From: Acidobacteriota bacterium
GTDB taxonomy: Bacteria > Acidobacteriota > Terriglobia > Acidiferrales > UBA7541
Direction of reading: 5' to 3'
Length of the DNA stretch: 64,000 nucleotides
NCBI GenBank assembly: GCA_013289665.1
Contig: JABCZN010000018.1
Location: forward strand, 1 to 64,000
The translations under genes and the position numbers were made by a program. Position 1 is the stretch's first letter, and the number at the start of each line of letters is the position of its first letter. The notes under the pieces are model-generated. The model made no database searches. It was not told where the DNA came from and saw only the letters and a program-made list of their open reading frames with translations. This document shows, piece by piece, positions 1-8,173 of the stretch.

Positions 1-316
1 TGAAAATTACACTGCCCGAGCGTCTGGAGCCGCTACGAATTCAAAAATGTAGTGAAAACTCAGCCATAGCCTAGACTGATTTGAAAGGACTTAACCCGCT
101 TTTGGCCCTCTCAGTGACGAACCTGGGATAACTCTCCAAGCTTTTGTCTAGAAAGAAATCCTGCCAAGGAGGAGCAACAGATGGGACGATATTACAGATT
201 TCCATGAATCTGCCTGACACGCGGTGAACCAACTTCCGCTCCACTCCGTCTCAACTGATTTATCGGATTACCAGCCCAGCACCCACATGTACGATCAGCG
301 CTTGGTGCAAGCACGG
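1..316. other. Left edge without a recognisable gene
   Basis: No reading frame with coding character, RNA gene or repeat is seen here. The stretch lies downstream of the leftward gene that ends at 317, so it may hold its 3' untranslated region or the far end of something outside the window. Confidence 0.4.
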
Positions 317-1376
317 CTATTTGGGTAGCCGTTTCTTGTTCTCATCGGGTTGGTCAGTTCCGAACAGAGACAATTCCTTGTCGAAAGCCCTCCCCTGAAC
401 TCGTTTGAGCGTGGGGGGAACTATGATGCTGAAACAGACAGCTAAAATAAAAAAGTGCACAAGTGCGATTGCTTCGGCCACCAAGAAATACCCTGGGTCT
501 CCAGAGATGAATCGCCTCATTACATAACCTGCCACTCCAACGCTAATTGCTCCGATGGCCCAAAGATATTTCTTCTTGGTTGTCAGGCATTCGGCGCAGC
601 TTGGGCACGTAATCATGTCTCCAGCCCAGCGAACCTCCGAAAGACGAATGGCTTCGCCGCAGGCCGGACACGGCCTGGAGAAACGCGACGATGCACGAGG
701 AGCACCAGAACGCGCATGCCTGACATGGTAGAGGTTCGTTAACGCCGCGATGATGCCCATCGAAACTGGTGCCAGCAACGAGCCCGAATCAACAAAGAGG
801 AATCCCGCCGCGCAGCCAGCGGCCGCTGCACCGAGGGCTGTGGCGACACTCTTTTGTAACCATGCCGCAGCGGAAAAAAGTGTTGTCAGTACAATGGCAA
901 GCCATGCAGGAAAACCCGAACGCATGAGCGCCACAATGCAGAACGCACGCCAGATTTCAAGAGAGAACGAACCGGACAAAATGATTCCACACCAAACAGC
1001 CACAGGCCCACGAGACTCGGCTTCTTTGCGCCTGTCCTCAGGCGGTACCCTGGAAAGAAACAGTTCACCGAGACCCACAAAAAAAAAGGCTGAACATCAA
1101 CCCCATTCCCAACGCCCTTTTCCAGTTAGCTAGTGAAAGGCCGACCTCGTCCAATGAAATCGAAGATCCGCGTATTGACGCGGCGACAAGTACAAACAAC
1201 ATGAAGTGAATGACGAAGAGTGCTGTGCGGTCCGCGACCTCCGCTTTAACTTCCATTTCCCTTGGCATAGAGGCCGGCCCGTTCATGAAGCCCCACCGAA
1301 ATCGAATGAGATTGAAAGGAATGAGGCAAAGCGCGGGATAAGCGACGAGGACGAGAAGAACGATGTGCTGAAACAT
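317..1376 (-). pseudogene. Integral membrane protein with zinc ribbon, CPBP-like, split by a frameshift
   Basis: Two frames on the minus strand join into one protein of about 352 residues. The first runs 1376 to 1065 (103 aa, two membrane segments, ending MFSLFFCGSR). The second runs 1078 to 317 (253 aa). They meet in a run of nine A bases at 1079-1087 (T on the coding strand). Removing one T gives MFSLFFVGLGELFLSR and restores a single frame. The N-terminal layout resembles CPBP-type membrane proteins, but the glutamate/histidine protease motifs are not recognisable. Around residues 230-255 is a zinc ribbon CPACG...CPSC, flanked by further hydrophobic segments. The break may be a sequencing error in the homopolymer, a true inactivating mutation or programmed slippage. 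Family assignment is tentative; the frame join is well supported. Confidence 0.55.
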
Positions 1377-1630
1377 ATCGAGGAATCGGTAAACGTCAAT
1401 TGATTATAGGCTGGTTAAGGAGGGCTCATAGGAAAGAAATCCGGACTCCGTTGTCCCAGTGTCTGCACGCGTTGTAGGACAAGTGGAATTTCTCCGGTTC
1501 CGTTCGACCTCTGACGATCTACTTTGTGCCGGACGAAGCGACCAATACAGTAAATTCCAGTCCCCAAGACTTCACCTTCACGGCATTTTGGCGCTGTTTT
1601 TCCGCTTGTCGAGCTCTGGCCTCCAGCCGA

Positions 1631-1685
1631 GTGGTCCCTTTTCCCCGTCTGTATCCGCATACCGCCGCATACCCGTCCGCGTTGA
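1631..1685 (+). repeat. Dispersed short repeat, copy 1
   Basis: Begins GTGGTCCCTTTTCCCCGTC, continues with TATCCGC and ends in CCCGT-C-GCGTTGAC. Related copies lie at 51812-51876 (opposite strand) and 54251-54303 (same strand). This copy is the most diverged, with a few extra bases in the middle. Its last bases form the -35 box of the promoter at 1682-1710. The rest of 1377-1767 holds no gene that I can see. Confidence 0.6.
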
Positions 1686-1710
1686 CTTACTGGGGGCGGT
1701 GGCCTAACAT
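1682..1710 (+). promoter_or_regulatory. Sigma-70-type promoter for the 1768 operon
   Basis: TTGACT at 1682-1687, a 17-base spacer, then TAACAT at 1705-1710. Transcription would start near 1717, about 50 bases before the ATG at 1768. The -35 box is the end of the dispersed repeat at 1631-1685. Confidence 0.5.
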
Positions 1711-1767
1711 CGCCACACTCTGACTGCCTCCCGAGCCGGAGAGTTACCCCACCCGAGGAATCGACGG

Positions 1768-2073
1768 ATGAACGATTGGCAATTTGCCCAGGAAAATCCT
1801 GCAGAGCAGCTCGCCCAGCTCTACTTTTTTTCTATCATGAAGCGCCAGACGGGGGGCGACATCCCCTTCCGCATCACCGTCAAGGAATTCGCGGCCCCGC
1901 CTCCAGGCCAGCGGCTGCGCTTCTTCGCCGAAGCGGACAAGCCCGTGAATCAAAAGACGGCGTCGTTTGTGCCCTGCGGCTGGGGCAACACCGTCTTCAA
2001 TGCCCTGGTGGATTGCGTGCGCCTGATTCGCCAGTTTCCGTATGAAGGTGAGGAGCCGCCGGTCCGGGCGTAA
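1768..2073 (+). CDS. Conserved hypothetical protein, 101 aa
   Basis: Small soluble protein without signal peptide or membrane segment. A GAGGA ribosome site lies about 8 bases before the ATG, and a good promoter ends about 58 bases upstream. The central part (DIPFRITVKEF) and the C-terminal part (GWGNTVFNALVDCVRLI) look well structured, but I do not recognise the family. It is followed after 58 bases by the STAS gene on the same strand and is probably co-transcribed with it, which may point to a shared regulatory role. That link is inference only. Confidence 0.65.
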   Translation: MNDWQFAQENPAEQLAQLYFFSIMKRQTGGDIPFRITVKEFAAPPPGQRLRFFAEADKPVNQKTASFVPCGWGNTVFNALVDCVRLIRQFPYEGEEPPVRA

Positions 2074-2131
2074 GCATCCAGCACCGCTTTGTGACCCGAT
2101 TCAAATTTCCCTTCTGGAGGGACTGAACACC

Positions 2132-2497
2132 GTGATTCTCGAAATCACCAAAGGGCAGCTCAAAGACGGCATAGCGGTACTGACTTTGCGCGGAAGCATC
2201 CACACCGGCCCGGATTGCCGCCGCGTCGAGCAGGAAGTGGATGATCTTGTTCGCGGCAACCAGACCCGCGCAATCCTTGATCTCACCGGCATCACGCACA
2301 TTGACAGCGCCGCCATCGGCACGGTTGTCCGCTGCTACTCCAAACTCAAGAACGCCGGAGGCATGCTGCGACTGGCGGGCTGCAACGGCATGATTGACTC
2401 CAGCCTGAAGCTGACGAAAGTGGACAAGGTTATTGGCATCTTCCCGACCGCTTCCGCGGCCGCGGAAGATTTTCCTCTGCCGGACTCCCCTGCCTAG
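2132..2497 (+). CDS. STAS-domain anti-sigma factor antagonist
   Basis: A single STAS domain of 121 residues, like SpoIIAA/RsbV proteins that bind anti-sigma kinases in their unphosphorylated form. The motif ILDLTGITHIDSAAIG carries the conserved Asp-Ser pair; Ser59 is the expected phosphorylation site. The reading frame is open further upstream, but GTG at 2132 is chosen because a CTGGAGG site (2114-2120) precedes it by 11 bases and the STAS fold starts right there. No partner kinase or sigma factor is visible in the window, so the partner switch must be encoded elsewhere. It follows the 101-aa gene and precedes a zinc-ribbon membrane protein on the same strand. Confidence 0.85.
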   Translation: MILEITKGQLKDGIAVLTLRGSIHTGPDCRRVEQEVDDLVRGNQTRAILDLTGITHIDSAAIGTVVRCYSKLKNAGGMLRLAGCNGMIDSSLKLTKVDKVIGIFPTASAAAEDFPLPDSPA

Positions 2498-2603
2498 CAG
2501 CGGACCGCAAGACTAAGTTTCAACCGGAAGCAAGAAAATTCATTGCGGCCGCAGGATAGCTTTGTTACGCTCCCGCCAACGTTCTCGTCTGGAGGTACTC
2601 CCC

Positions 2604-3035
2604 GTGGCTTTCTGCAAATCATGTGGTCAGGACATCGGCACGGCTGCTTTTTGCCCCAAGTGCGGCGCGAGCCAAAGCGTCGCCGCCACACCAGTTGCGG
2701 CGCCAATCCCCGCCAGCAGCGAAGGCCTCGCTGAAAATGTCGCCGGGTTGCTGTGCTACTCGCTTGGTTGGGTGACTGGGCTCATCTTCCTGCTCATTGA
2801 CAAGCGCCCGTGGGTCAAATTCCATGCGGCCCAATCGATCGCTGTGTTTGGCGGTTTGACCATTATCCGCATCGGGCTTCTCTTCATGAGCCACTTTTTA
2901 GGTTGGGCGATCTTTGGGCTGATCGGGCTGGTAAGCTTGGTTCTCTGGATTTTCCTGATGGTCAAGGCTTACCAGCACCAAACGGTTCGAATCCCCATCG
3001 CCGCGGACATTGCGGACAGCCTCGCAGGAAAATAA
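2604..3035 (+). CDS. Zinc-ribbon plus DUF4870-like membrane protein
   Basis: 143 residues. The N-terminus is a four-cysteine zinc ribbon (FCKSCG...FCPKCG), then an Ala/Pro linker, then three hydrophobic segments typical of the DUF4870 (Tic20-like) family: a first helix at LLCYSLGWVTGLIFLLI, the charged turn DKRPWVKFHAAQSI characteristic of that family, and two closely spaced C-terminal helices. GTG at 2604 is used because GGAGGT (2591-2596) precedes it by 7 bases. The molecular role of such proteins is not established. It converges with the ABC ATPase gene, 15 bases between stops. Confidence 0.8.
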   Translation: MAFCKSCGQDIGTAAFCPKCGASQSVAATPVAAPIPASSEGLAENVAGLLCYSLGWVTGLIFLLIDKRPWVKFHAAQSIAVFGGLTIIRIGLLFMSHFLGWAIFGLIGLVSLVLWIFLMVKAYQHQTVRIPIAADIADSLAGK

Positions 3036-3050
3036 CCGGCACTGGAGCGC

Positions 3051-3842
3051 TCAGGCGTGCAGATAGAAGTAGCCGTCTTCAGGAAACAGTCGCACGGAAA
3101 CTCCAAACAGGTCGGATAGCTTTTCGTCGGTGAGCACTTTTTCTTTTGCGCCATCGGCAAGGATTCGCCCGCCCTGCAGCAATACCACCCGCTCGATCTC
3201 CGGAATAATTTCCGAAACGTGGTGGGTGACCAGCACAATCCCCAACCCTGCCCGCGCAAGTTCCCGCATCGTCTCCCGCAATTCCACTTGCCCGGCAATG
3301 TCCAGCGTATTGCCCGGTTCATCAAAGAGCAGGGTCTGCGGCTCATGCACCAGCGCCCGCGCGATCAGCGTGCGCTTGGCCTCCCCGGACGACATTTCCG
3401 CCAGCGGCCGCTTCGCGAGATGCCCGATGCCAAGCCGCGCCAGCGCCGTCTCCGCGCGATTGCGATGTTCCGCCTGCGGCTGATGATTGGGAAAGATGCG
3501 GGTGCTGCTGAAGAATCCAGAGAGCACCACGTCCGCGCCTGTCGCGTCCGTGGTGCACGCCGCCAGCAGGTCCGGCGAAACAATTCCGAGCAGCGAGCGC
3601 AGTTCGAAGACATTCCAGAGGTCACGCCCCAGAATCCGGATCGAAGAATCCGCGCGAGTAATGGGATAGCATTCGCGCGTCAACGTTTTGATCAGCGTGG
3701 ATTTGCCGCAGCCATTGGGGCCCAGAATGCAAAGGTGCTCGCCCTGTTCAATCCGGAGCGAGACCCGGTCGAGGGCGAGATTCTCTCCCCGCACCACGGA
3801 AACGTTTCGCAGTTCGAGAAGCGGGGCAGTCAGGTCAGTCAT
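3051..3842 (-). CDS. ABC transporter ATP-binding protein, no visible permease
   Basis: 263-residue ABC ATPase. Walker A GPNGCGKST lies at residues 41-49, the signature-like motif is EMSSGEAKRTLIARAL, Walker B is TLLFDEPGNTLD, and the H-loop is VLVTHHVSE. The signature reads SSGE, common in single-domain ATPases of the YlmA/ModF type, which often occur without a membrane partner. No permease or binding protein is adjacent, so substrate and even transport function are unknown. A candidate structured RNA and an intrinsic terminator end about 55 bases before its ATG on the same strand, so its expression could depend on read-through. See the ncRNA at 3897-4070. Confidence 0.85.
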   Translation of the reverse strand: MTDLTAPLLELRNVSVVRGENLALDRVSLRIEQGEHLCILGPNGCGKSTLIKTLTRECYPITRADSSIRILGRDLWNVFELRSLLGIVSPDLLAACTTDATGADVVLSGFFSSTRIFPNHQPQAEHRNRAETALARLGIGHLAKRPLAEMSSGEAKRTLIARALVHEPQTLLFDEPGNTLDIAGQVELRETMRELARAGLGIVLVTHHVSEIIPEIERVVLLQGGRILADGAKEKVLTDEKLSDLFGVSVRLFPEDGYFYLHA

Positions 3843-3896
3843 GGGCGACGATCATCTGGATCCGCATAGACATCAAGTATAGGGAAAGTCGCAGTG

Positions 3897-3936
3897 GAAA
3901 ATAAAAAGGAGGCGAAAACTGGAAGTCTCCGCCTCC
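3897..3936 (-). terminator. Intrinsic terminator ending the candidate RNA
   Basis: On the minus strand GGAGGCG (3930-3936) pairs perfectly with CGCCTCC (3908-3914), followed at once by TTTTTATTTT. It lies just before the ABC ATPase gene. Confidence 0.8.
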
Positions 3937-4070
3937 CGGGGTGGGGTGGGTGTTAGATTACAAACCCTTGGAGGGGAACAGCAGCGCCTGCCCTGCCAGG
4001 CAGGCCTGCATCTCACTCGCGGTTCGCGACTGCCATCGCGAAAGAGACTCACCACCAGAGGGCTTGTCTT
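3897..4070 (-). ncRNA. Candidate structured RNA or leader, about 174 nt
   Basis: No protein is encoded here, yet the stretch is highly structured on the minus strand. A promoter (4077-4105) predicts a start near 4070. Three bases later a 9-bp closing stem begins (4059-4067 with 3960-3968, one G-U pair). Inside are two hairpins, at 4023-4042 (7-bp stem) and 3986-4005 (7-bp stem, extended by four more pairs), and both have the same hexaloop UGGCAG. The RNA ends at the terminator 3897-3936. A CCCCUCC segment (3970-3976) could pair with the 5' arm of the terminator, so a riboswitch-like switch controlling the ATPase gene is possible. The alternative is a free small RNA; its size is close to 6S RNA, but I cannot show the 6S fold. 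No known riboswitch core was recognised. Confidence 0.6.
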
Positions 4071-4076
4071 TCGGGT

Positions 4077-4105
4077 TTTCTAACATTGCCTGCGGCGGGT
4101 GTCAA
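4077..4105 (-). promoter_or_regulatory. Strong promoter of the candidate RNA
   Basis: On the minus strand a perfect TTGACA (4100-4105), a 17-base spacer and TAGAAA (4077-4082). The predicted start coincides with the 5' end of the closing stem of the RNA. Confidence 0.65.
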
Positions 4106-4251
4106 TCAAAAAAGGACGATACCGAGAAATTATCTGTCGATGCGGCCGAATCAATCCTGCCTGCCAACTTTCCAGGATCTCCCGCGTCGTGCTTGCCGGA
4201 GGCGTCGGGCCGCAGGCCCTTCAGAGACAGCAAGATTGAAGTCAATGAAAC

Positions 4252-5247
4252 TCAATATTCCCTGTTGTTTAACTTTGCCGCAGCAGTTTCTCTCCGGCCC
4301 AGCAAGAATGCACCGAGCCCTGCCACCAGGCCCCCCGAAATTACTACCGCCTCCCAGACCAAGCCCGTCGCCAGGACGAGATGAGGTGCCGCTCCAAACG
4401 GGGACAACAGTCCGACCAGCGCTGCCTCCCGTATCCCAATGCCTCCCTGGGTAAGCGGCAAGACCGCTGCCAATTTCGCCAGCGGCCAGGCAAAAAACCA
4501 ATCACGGAGTGGTAGTACCAAACCGCAGGTTTCCGCCAGCTTCACCGTAAGCACCAGGAATGCCGCTTGAACCGCCGTTCCCAACAGCCATGCCGCCAGC
4601 AGGACGTGCGGCACTCCCGAAACACTCCCGAGAGCGTGCCCTAAACGCGCCAGTCGCCGCCGGAAACGGATCGATCGTCCTCCTAGAAGCGGGCGATAGA
4701 GCAGCAGCGCACACAAAATCAGCGCGACGAAAGCTGCGCCAAGATAGAGCAACGCTCTCCTTGCTGGCCCCTGAAGTGACGCCGGCAAGGCACCGGGGAC
4801 GAGCAGAATCCCAACCAGAACCAGCCCACCTTGCGCCGCTACGTCCATACAGCGGTCCGCAACGTTGCCAGCCAGCACCGCGGCCGGGTTCGGGCTGCGT
4901 CTCAAACCCACCGCCAGCCGGATCACGTCGCCGCCAATGATCGACGGCAAAAACAGGGTGCCGAAGAGCCCTCCCGCGTAACACTGGGCGCAGGTGCGGA
5001 AATCAAGCTGCGCACCCGCGGCATTCACCACCATTCGCCACTTGGCGATGCCCACCGCATGGGCAGAGAGGTACCCAAGCAGAATCGCCAGAAACGTGGA
5101 AACGGGAACCCGCCGGATCGCTTCGGCGAGCAAATGCAGGGGAAGGAAGCGCAGCAGGACACCGATCACCACTGCCGCCGCCAGCCAGCGCAGCGCAATC
5201 AGCAATCGGCCGCGGTTGCGATTCCCAGAGTGGTGGGCGCCGATCAT
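4252..5247 (-). CDS. Flippase-like / LPG-synthase TM-domain membrane protein
   Basis: 331 residues with about eight hydrophobic helices and no soluble domain. It matches the lysylphosphatidylglycerol-synthase transmembrane (UPF0104, AglD/YbhN) family: an N-terminal helix after a basic start, the stretch AKWRMVVNAAG, the conserved glycine- and serine-rich FLPSIIGGDVIRL, and the DRCMD motif. Members are thought to move or accommodate polyprenyl-linked or lipid substrates, but the substrate here is unknown. It starts 14 bases after the stop of the pterin dehydratase gene and is probably co-transcribed with it. Between its stop (4252) and the RNA promoter no terminator was seen. Confidence 0.8.
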   Translation of the reverse strand: MIGAHHSGNRNRGRLLIALRWLAAAVVIGVLLRFLPLHLLAEAIRRVPVSTFLAILLGYLSAHAVGIAKWRMVVNAAGAQLDFRTCAQCYAGGLFGTLFLPSIIGGDVIRLAVGLRRSPNPAAVLAGNVADRCMDVAAQGGLVLVGILLVPGALPASLQGPARRALLYLGAAFVALILCALLLYRPLLGGRSIRFRRRLARLGHALGSVSGVPHVLLAAWLLGTAVQAAFLVLTVKLAETCGLVLPLRDWFFAWPLAKLAAVLPLTQGGIGIREAALVGLLSPFGAAPHLVLATGLVWEAVVISGGLVAGLGAFLLGRRETAAAKLNNREY

Positions 5248-5261
5248 TCAGCCGCGGCAGC

Positions 5262-5552
5262 CTAGCTGCCAAAAATCTCGTTGATTTTGGCCGCCAACTG
5301 GAAATCCAGGTTGCTGATGCCCTTCACGCTGTGGGTATTCAGATCGATCACCACTTTGTTCCACACGTTCGACCATTCCGGATGGTGGTTCATGGATTCG
5401 GCCACCAGTGCTACCTGCGTCATTTTACCGAACGCGGCCGCAAAATCTTTGCACTCGAACGCCCGGTGCAGCTTTCCGTTCAGGAGACCCCAGCCTTCGA
5501 GAGATTGCAGGTGCTGCTGAATCTCGACGTCGCTTAATTTTTGTGCTGGCAT
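5262..5552 (-). CDS. phhB: Pterin-4a-carbinolamine dehydratase
   Basis: 96 residues, the full length of the PCD/DCoH family. The enzyme dehydrates 4a-hydroxytetrahydrobiopterin during recycling of the cofactor of aromatic amino acid hydroxylases; in many bacteria without such hydroxylases its role is less clear. The family signature is intact: SMNHHPEW, followed by the aromatic and His of NVWNKVVIDLNTH and the Asp of ISNLD, which supply the three active-site histidines. No phenylalanine hydroxylase gene is in the window. First gene of a likely two-gene leftward operon with the flippase-like protein. Confidence 0.9.
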   Translation of the reverse strand: MPAQKLSDVEIQQHLQSLEGWGLLNGKLHRAFECKDFAAAFGKMTQVALVAESMNHHPEWSNVWNKVVIDLNTHSVKGISNLDFQLAAKINEIFGS

Positions 5553-5762
5553 GGACCTACCCTCCCCAACCCGGCCTTCGCGCTGGCTCCATTATGCGTC
5601 GACAGGCACGGACCGGCAAGAATCCAACGCGACGGGAGGCAAGCACGGGTGATTGAACGCGCTCTGAATTTCCAGTAGGCTTAGAGATTCGCTCGTGCTG
5701 ATTTTGCGCGCTGTGCGCGCTTTCAGCCCTGTGGATCGGAGCCCCGTAGATCGGAGATGGCC

Positions 5763-6776
5763 GTGAAAAAGAAAATTCGTGCGATTCAGTATGGAATCGG
5801 GCCGATTGGCGCTTCAATCCTGAAGCTGATGCGGGAAAAAGAAGCTATCGAAATTATCGGTGCCATTGATAACGACCCGGCAAAAATCGGCAAGGATCTG
5901 GGCGAAGTGGTCGGTGCGGCCGACGCGCCCTGGGGCGTGAAGGTTTCTGGCGACGCCAGGGGAGTGCTGGAACAGTCAGCGGACGTGGTCATGCACACCA
6001 CTTCCTCTTCTTTGCCGAAAGTGGTTGATCAGTTGCTCGCCTCGATGGATGTCGGCTCCTGCGTCGTTTCCACCTGCGAAGAACTCTCATACCCGTTTCG
6101 CACCTATCCCGAGCTGGCAACGCAGTTGGACAAATCCGCCAAAGAAAACGGTGTCGCCCTGGTTGGAACCGGCGTGAATCCCGGCTTCGTCATGGACAAA
6201 CTGGTCATCACGCTGGCGGCCGTATCGCAGCGCGTCGAGTATGCCAGGGCTTTGCGCATCGTGGACGCGTCCAGGCGCCGCTTGCCCCTGCAGAAGAAAA
6301 TCGGCGCCGGCCTGAGCGTGGAAGAATTCCGTGCCAAAGTGAAAGAGGGCGTCATCAAGCACGTTGGCCTCCCCGAATCCGTCGCCATGGTCGCAGACGG
6401 GCTGGGCCTTCGCGTGGACGAGATCACGGAAACCATCGAGCCCAAGGTCGCGAGCGAACCAGTGCAGACTGAATTTCTCACCGTCGAAGCCGGCCAAGCC
6501 GCAGGCGTGCATCAGATTGCGCGCGGTCTCTCCGACGGAAAAGAACTCATCTACATGGAGCTTCAGATGTATGTGGGCGCCAAGGATCCCGCCGATACGG
6601 TCGAACTGAAAGGCCACCCGAATATCAGCCTGGTGATTCCGGGCGGCTCCCATGGAGACATTGCGACCGCTTCGGTGGCCGTCAATTCGATTCCGTCAAT
6701 TCTGGAGGCTCCGGCGGGACTTCGCACTTCGCGCGATCTGGCGATCGGCTTTTTCCCGCCCAAGGGATACAAGTAG
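5763..6776 (+). CDS. NAD(P)-dependent dihydrodipicolinate-reductase-like dehydrogenase
   Basis: About 337 residues. The N-terminal Rossmann fold has the nucleotide motif YGIGPIGASI and then ID at the end of the second strand. The arrangement, with VMHTTSSSL, STCEELSYP and GTGVNPGFVMD, is that of 2,4-diaminopentanoate dehydrogenase-like and related DapB-like proteins rather than true DapB. The substrate is not predictable from sequence alone. The start is uncertain: ATG at 5757 directly abuts a GGAG, whereas GTG at 5763 has that GGAG at an ideal 6 bases, so 5763 is preferred. It converges with the following dehydrogenase gene (stops 6 bases apart). Confidence 0.8.
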   Translation: MKKKIRAIQYGIGPIGASILKLMREKEAIEIIGAIDNDPAKIGKDLGEVVGAADAPWGVKVSGDARGVLEQSADVVMHTTSSSLPKVVDQLLASMDVGSCVVSTCEELSYPFRTYPELATQLDKSAKENGVALVGTGVNPGFVMDKLVITLAAVSQRVEYARALRIVDASRRRLPLQKKIGAGLSVEEFRAKVKEGVIKHVGLPESVAMVADGLGLRVDEITETIEPKVASEPVQTEFLTVEAGQAAGVHQIARGLSDGKELIYMELQMYVGAKDPADTVELKGHPNISLVIPGGSHGDIATASVAVNSIPSILEAPAGLRTSRDLAIGFFPPKGYK

Positions 6777-6782
6777 AGCGGA

Positions 6783-7670
6783 CTACCTCTTCCAGAAACG
6801 CATAACCGCGGAGTAGTCCAGATCCTCCGTCGCTTCGCCTTTTACGTAGCTGTAGACTTCCCTCGCCGCCGCGGTCGCCGGCAGCGCCACGCCCAACTGA
6901 TTCGCCAGATCGAGCAGTAGCCCCAGATCCTTGTGCATCAGGCGCAGGGGAAAACTCGGCTTGTACTCGCCCTTCGCCATCAGCGGTGCCTTCAGATCCA
7001 GCAGGCCGGAACGGGCCATGCTGGACTGCATGACTTCGATCAATTGTTCTTCGACGAGGCCGGCTTTTTTCACGACGGCAAGCGCCTCCGCCATGGCGTC
7101 AACCTGCAACGCCAAAATCCCGTTCATCGCCAGCTTGATGGTTTGCCCCGCGCCGTTCGGCCCCAGGTGAAACCACTTCTTTCCCATCACACCCAAAACC
7201 GGCTCGATCGACCGCAAGGTCTCCGCTTCGCCGCCGATCATGAACACCAGGTTGCCCTCGCGCGCTCCCCAGTCGCCGCCGGTTACCGGCGCGTCCAGGA
7301 ATCGCACGTTGCGTTCGCTGCACGCCGCCGAAATCCGGCGCGCCATCACCGGGGAAATCGTGCTGGAGTCCACGTAAACGCTTCCGGGACCGAGACCGGC
7401 CAGCGCTCCGTCGTCTTTCCCTTCATGCCCCCAAAGGATCTCTTCGAGCGCCGGGGGATCGCTGACGATGGTGAACAGAATGTCCGCGGCCGCCGCGGCC
7501 GCCCGCGGCGTTTTCGCCAGCTTTGCTCCCGCGGCTACCACTTCCGACGCTCGCGACGCCGTGCGGTTCCACACCGTAACCGAGTGGCCCGCCTTGAGCA
7601 GGTTTAGACTCATCGGCCGCCCCATGAGGCCAAGTCCGATGAAACCGATTTTCCAGGAAGGATTGCTCAC
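6783..7670 (-). CDS. 3-hydroxyisobutyrate-dehydrogenase-family oxidoreductase
   Basis: 295 residues, typical beta-hydroxyacid dehydrogenase. NAD(P) site GFIGLGLMGRPM lies at the N-terminus. The substrate-site motif is DAPVTGGDWGAREG, and the catalytic lysine is in GAGQTIKLAMN. Arg-Thr after the second strand (WNRTASRA) suggests NADP preference, as in glyoxylate/succinic-semialdehyde reductases of this family. The C-terminal all-helical domain is complete, including HKDLGLLLDLA. Single gene on the minus strand, with no operon partner visible; the physiological substrate is unknown. Confidence 0.88.
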   Translation of the reverse strand: MSNPSWKIGFIGLGLMGRPMSLNLLKAGHSVTVWNRTASRASEVVAAGAKLAKTPRAAAAAADILFTIVSDPPALEEILWGHEGKDDGALAGLGPGSVYVDSSTISPVMARRISAACSERNVRFLDAPVTGGDWGAREGNLVFMIGGEAETLRSIEPVLGVMGKKWFHLGPNGAGQTIKLAMNGILALQVDAMAEALAVVKKAGLVEEQLIEVMQSSMARSGLLDLKAPLMAKGEYKPSFPLRLMHKDLGLLLDLANQLGVALPATAAAREVYSYVKGEATEDLDYSAVMRFWKR

Positions 7671-7773
7671 CTAACGCCTCCTGACGCCAACTTCTGGTTG
7701 GAGCGTCAACCACGCGCGAATTATGCGATTAAATTGTAGCCGATTCGGGGAAGTGTGTGGTTACACGAGCAGC

Positions 7774-8121
7774 TCAGACGGTTTTTGGACGTTGTGGCAA
7801 CGATAGCAGCGAAGCCGCCGAAGAGGACAACCCGAGCCCGGCGCTCGCCGCAGAAGCCTGGGGGTTCTCCGGCTCGACTGGGGCGGCCTCGGGGGCCGCA
7901 GGCGGCTCCGGAATCTCCTCGGCCTCCTCGATCCGGTGAATATACTGGTAGGGAATCTCCCAGCGGAAGTAACTCAGCTTGCCGCGCTGTTCCACATGCT
8001 GTTCAAGGAAAATCGAGCGCCCGGAATCCGCCGCGAACGTGCCGGAGGCAGGCAAAAGAACATCGCCCACTCGATATTGCACAGTGACCTTGCGGCCCAA
8101 AAACTGAGCGAATGACGCCAT
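7774..8121 (-). CDS. Small hypothetical protein with Pro/Ala-rich tail
   Basis: 115 residues from ATG at 8121. The first 75 residues form a compact beta-rich unit (KVTVQYRVGD, RWEIPYQYIHRI); the tail is a low-complexity Glu/Pro/Ala and Ser/Ala segment. No signal peptide or membrane helix. It is the last gene of the leftward run that begins with the SRPBCC gene at 10914 and passes through the selenoprotein and the FAD oxidoreductase. I do not recognise the family. Confidence 0.6.
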   Translation of the reverse strand: MASFAQFLGRKVTVQYRVGDVLLPASGTFAADSGRSIFLEQHVEQRGKLSYFRWEIPYQYIHRIEEAEEIPEPPAAPEAAPVEPENPQASAASAGLGLSSSAASLLSLPQRPKTV

Positions 8122-8173
8122 TTCTTCGAGTCTGCTGGGGGGCCCGAAAGGGGTCAATAGTACCGATGGACTG

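Noticed and set aside
3897..4070. Identification of the RNA as 6S, SRP RNA or a known riboswitch
   Set aside because: The size suits 6S, but its bubble cannot be shown. There is no GGAAGGAAGCAGCC-type SRP core and no TPP, cobalamin, SAM, glycine or c-di-GMP core.
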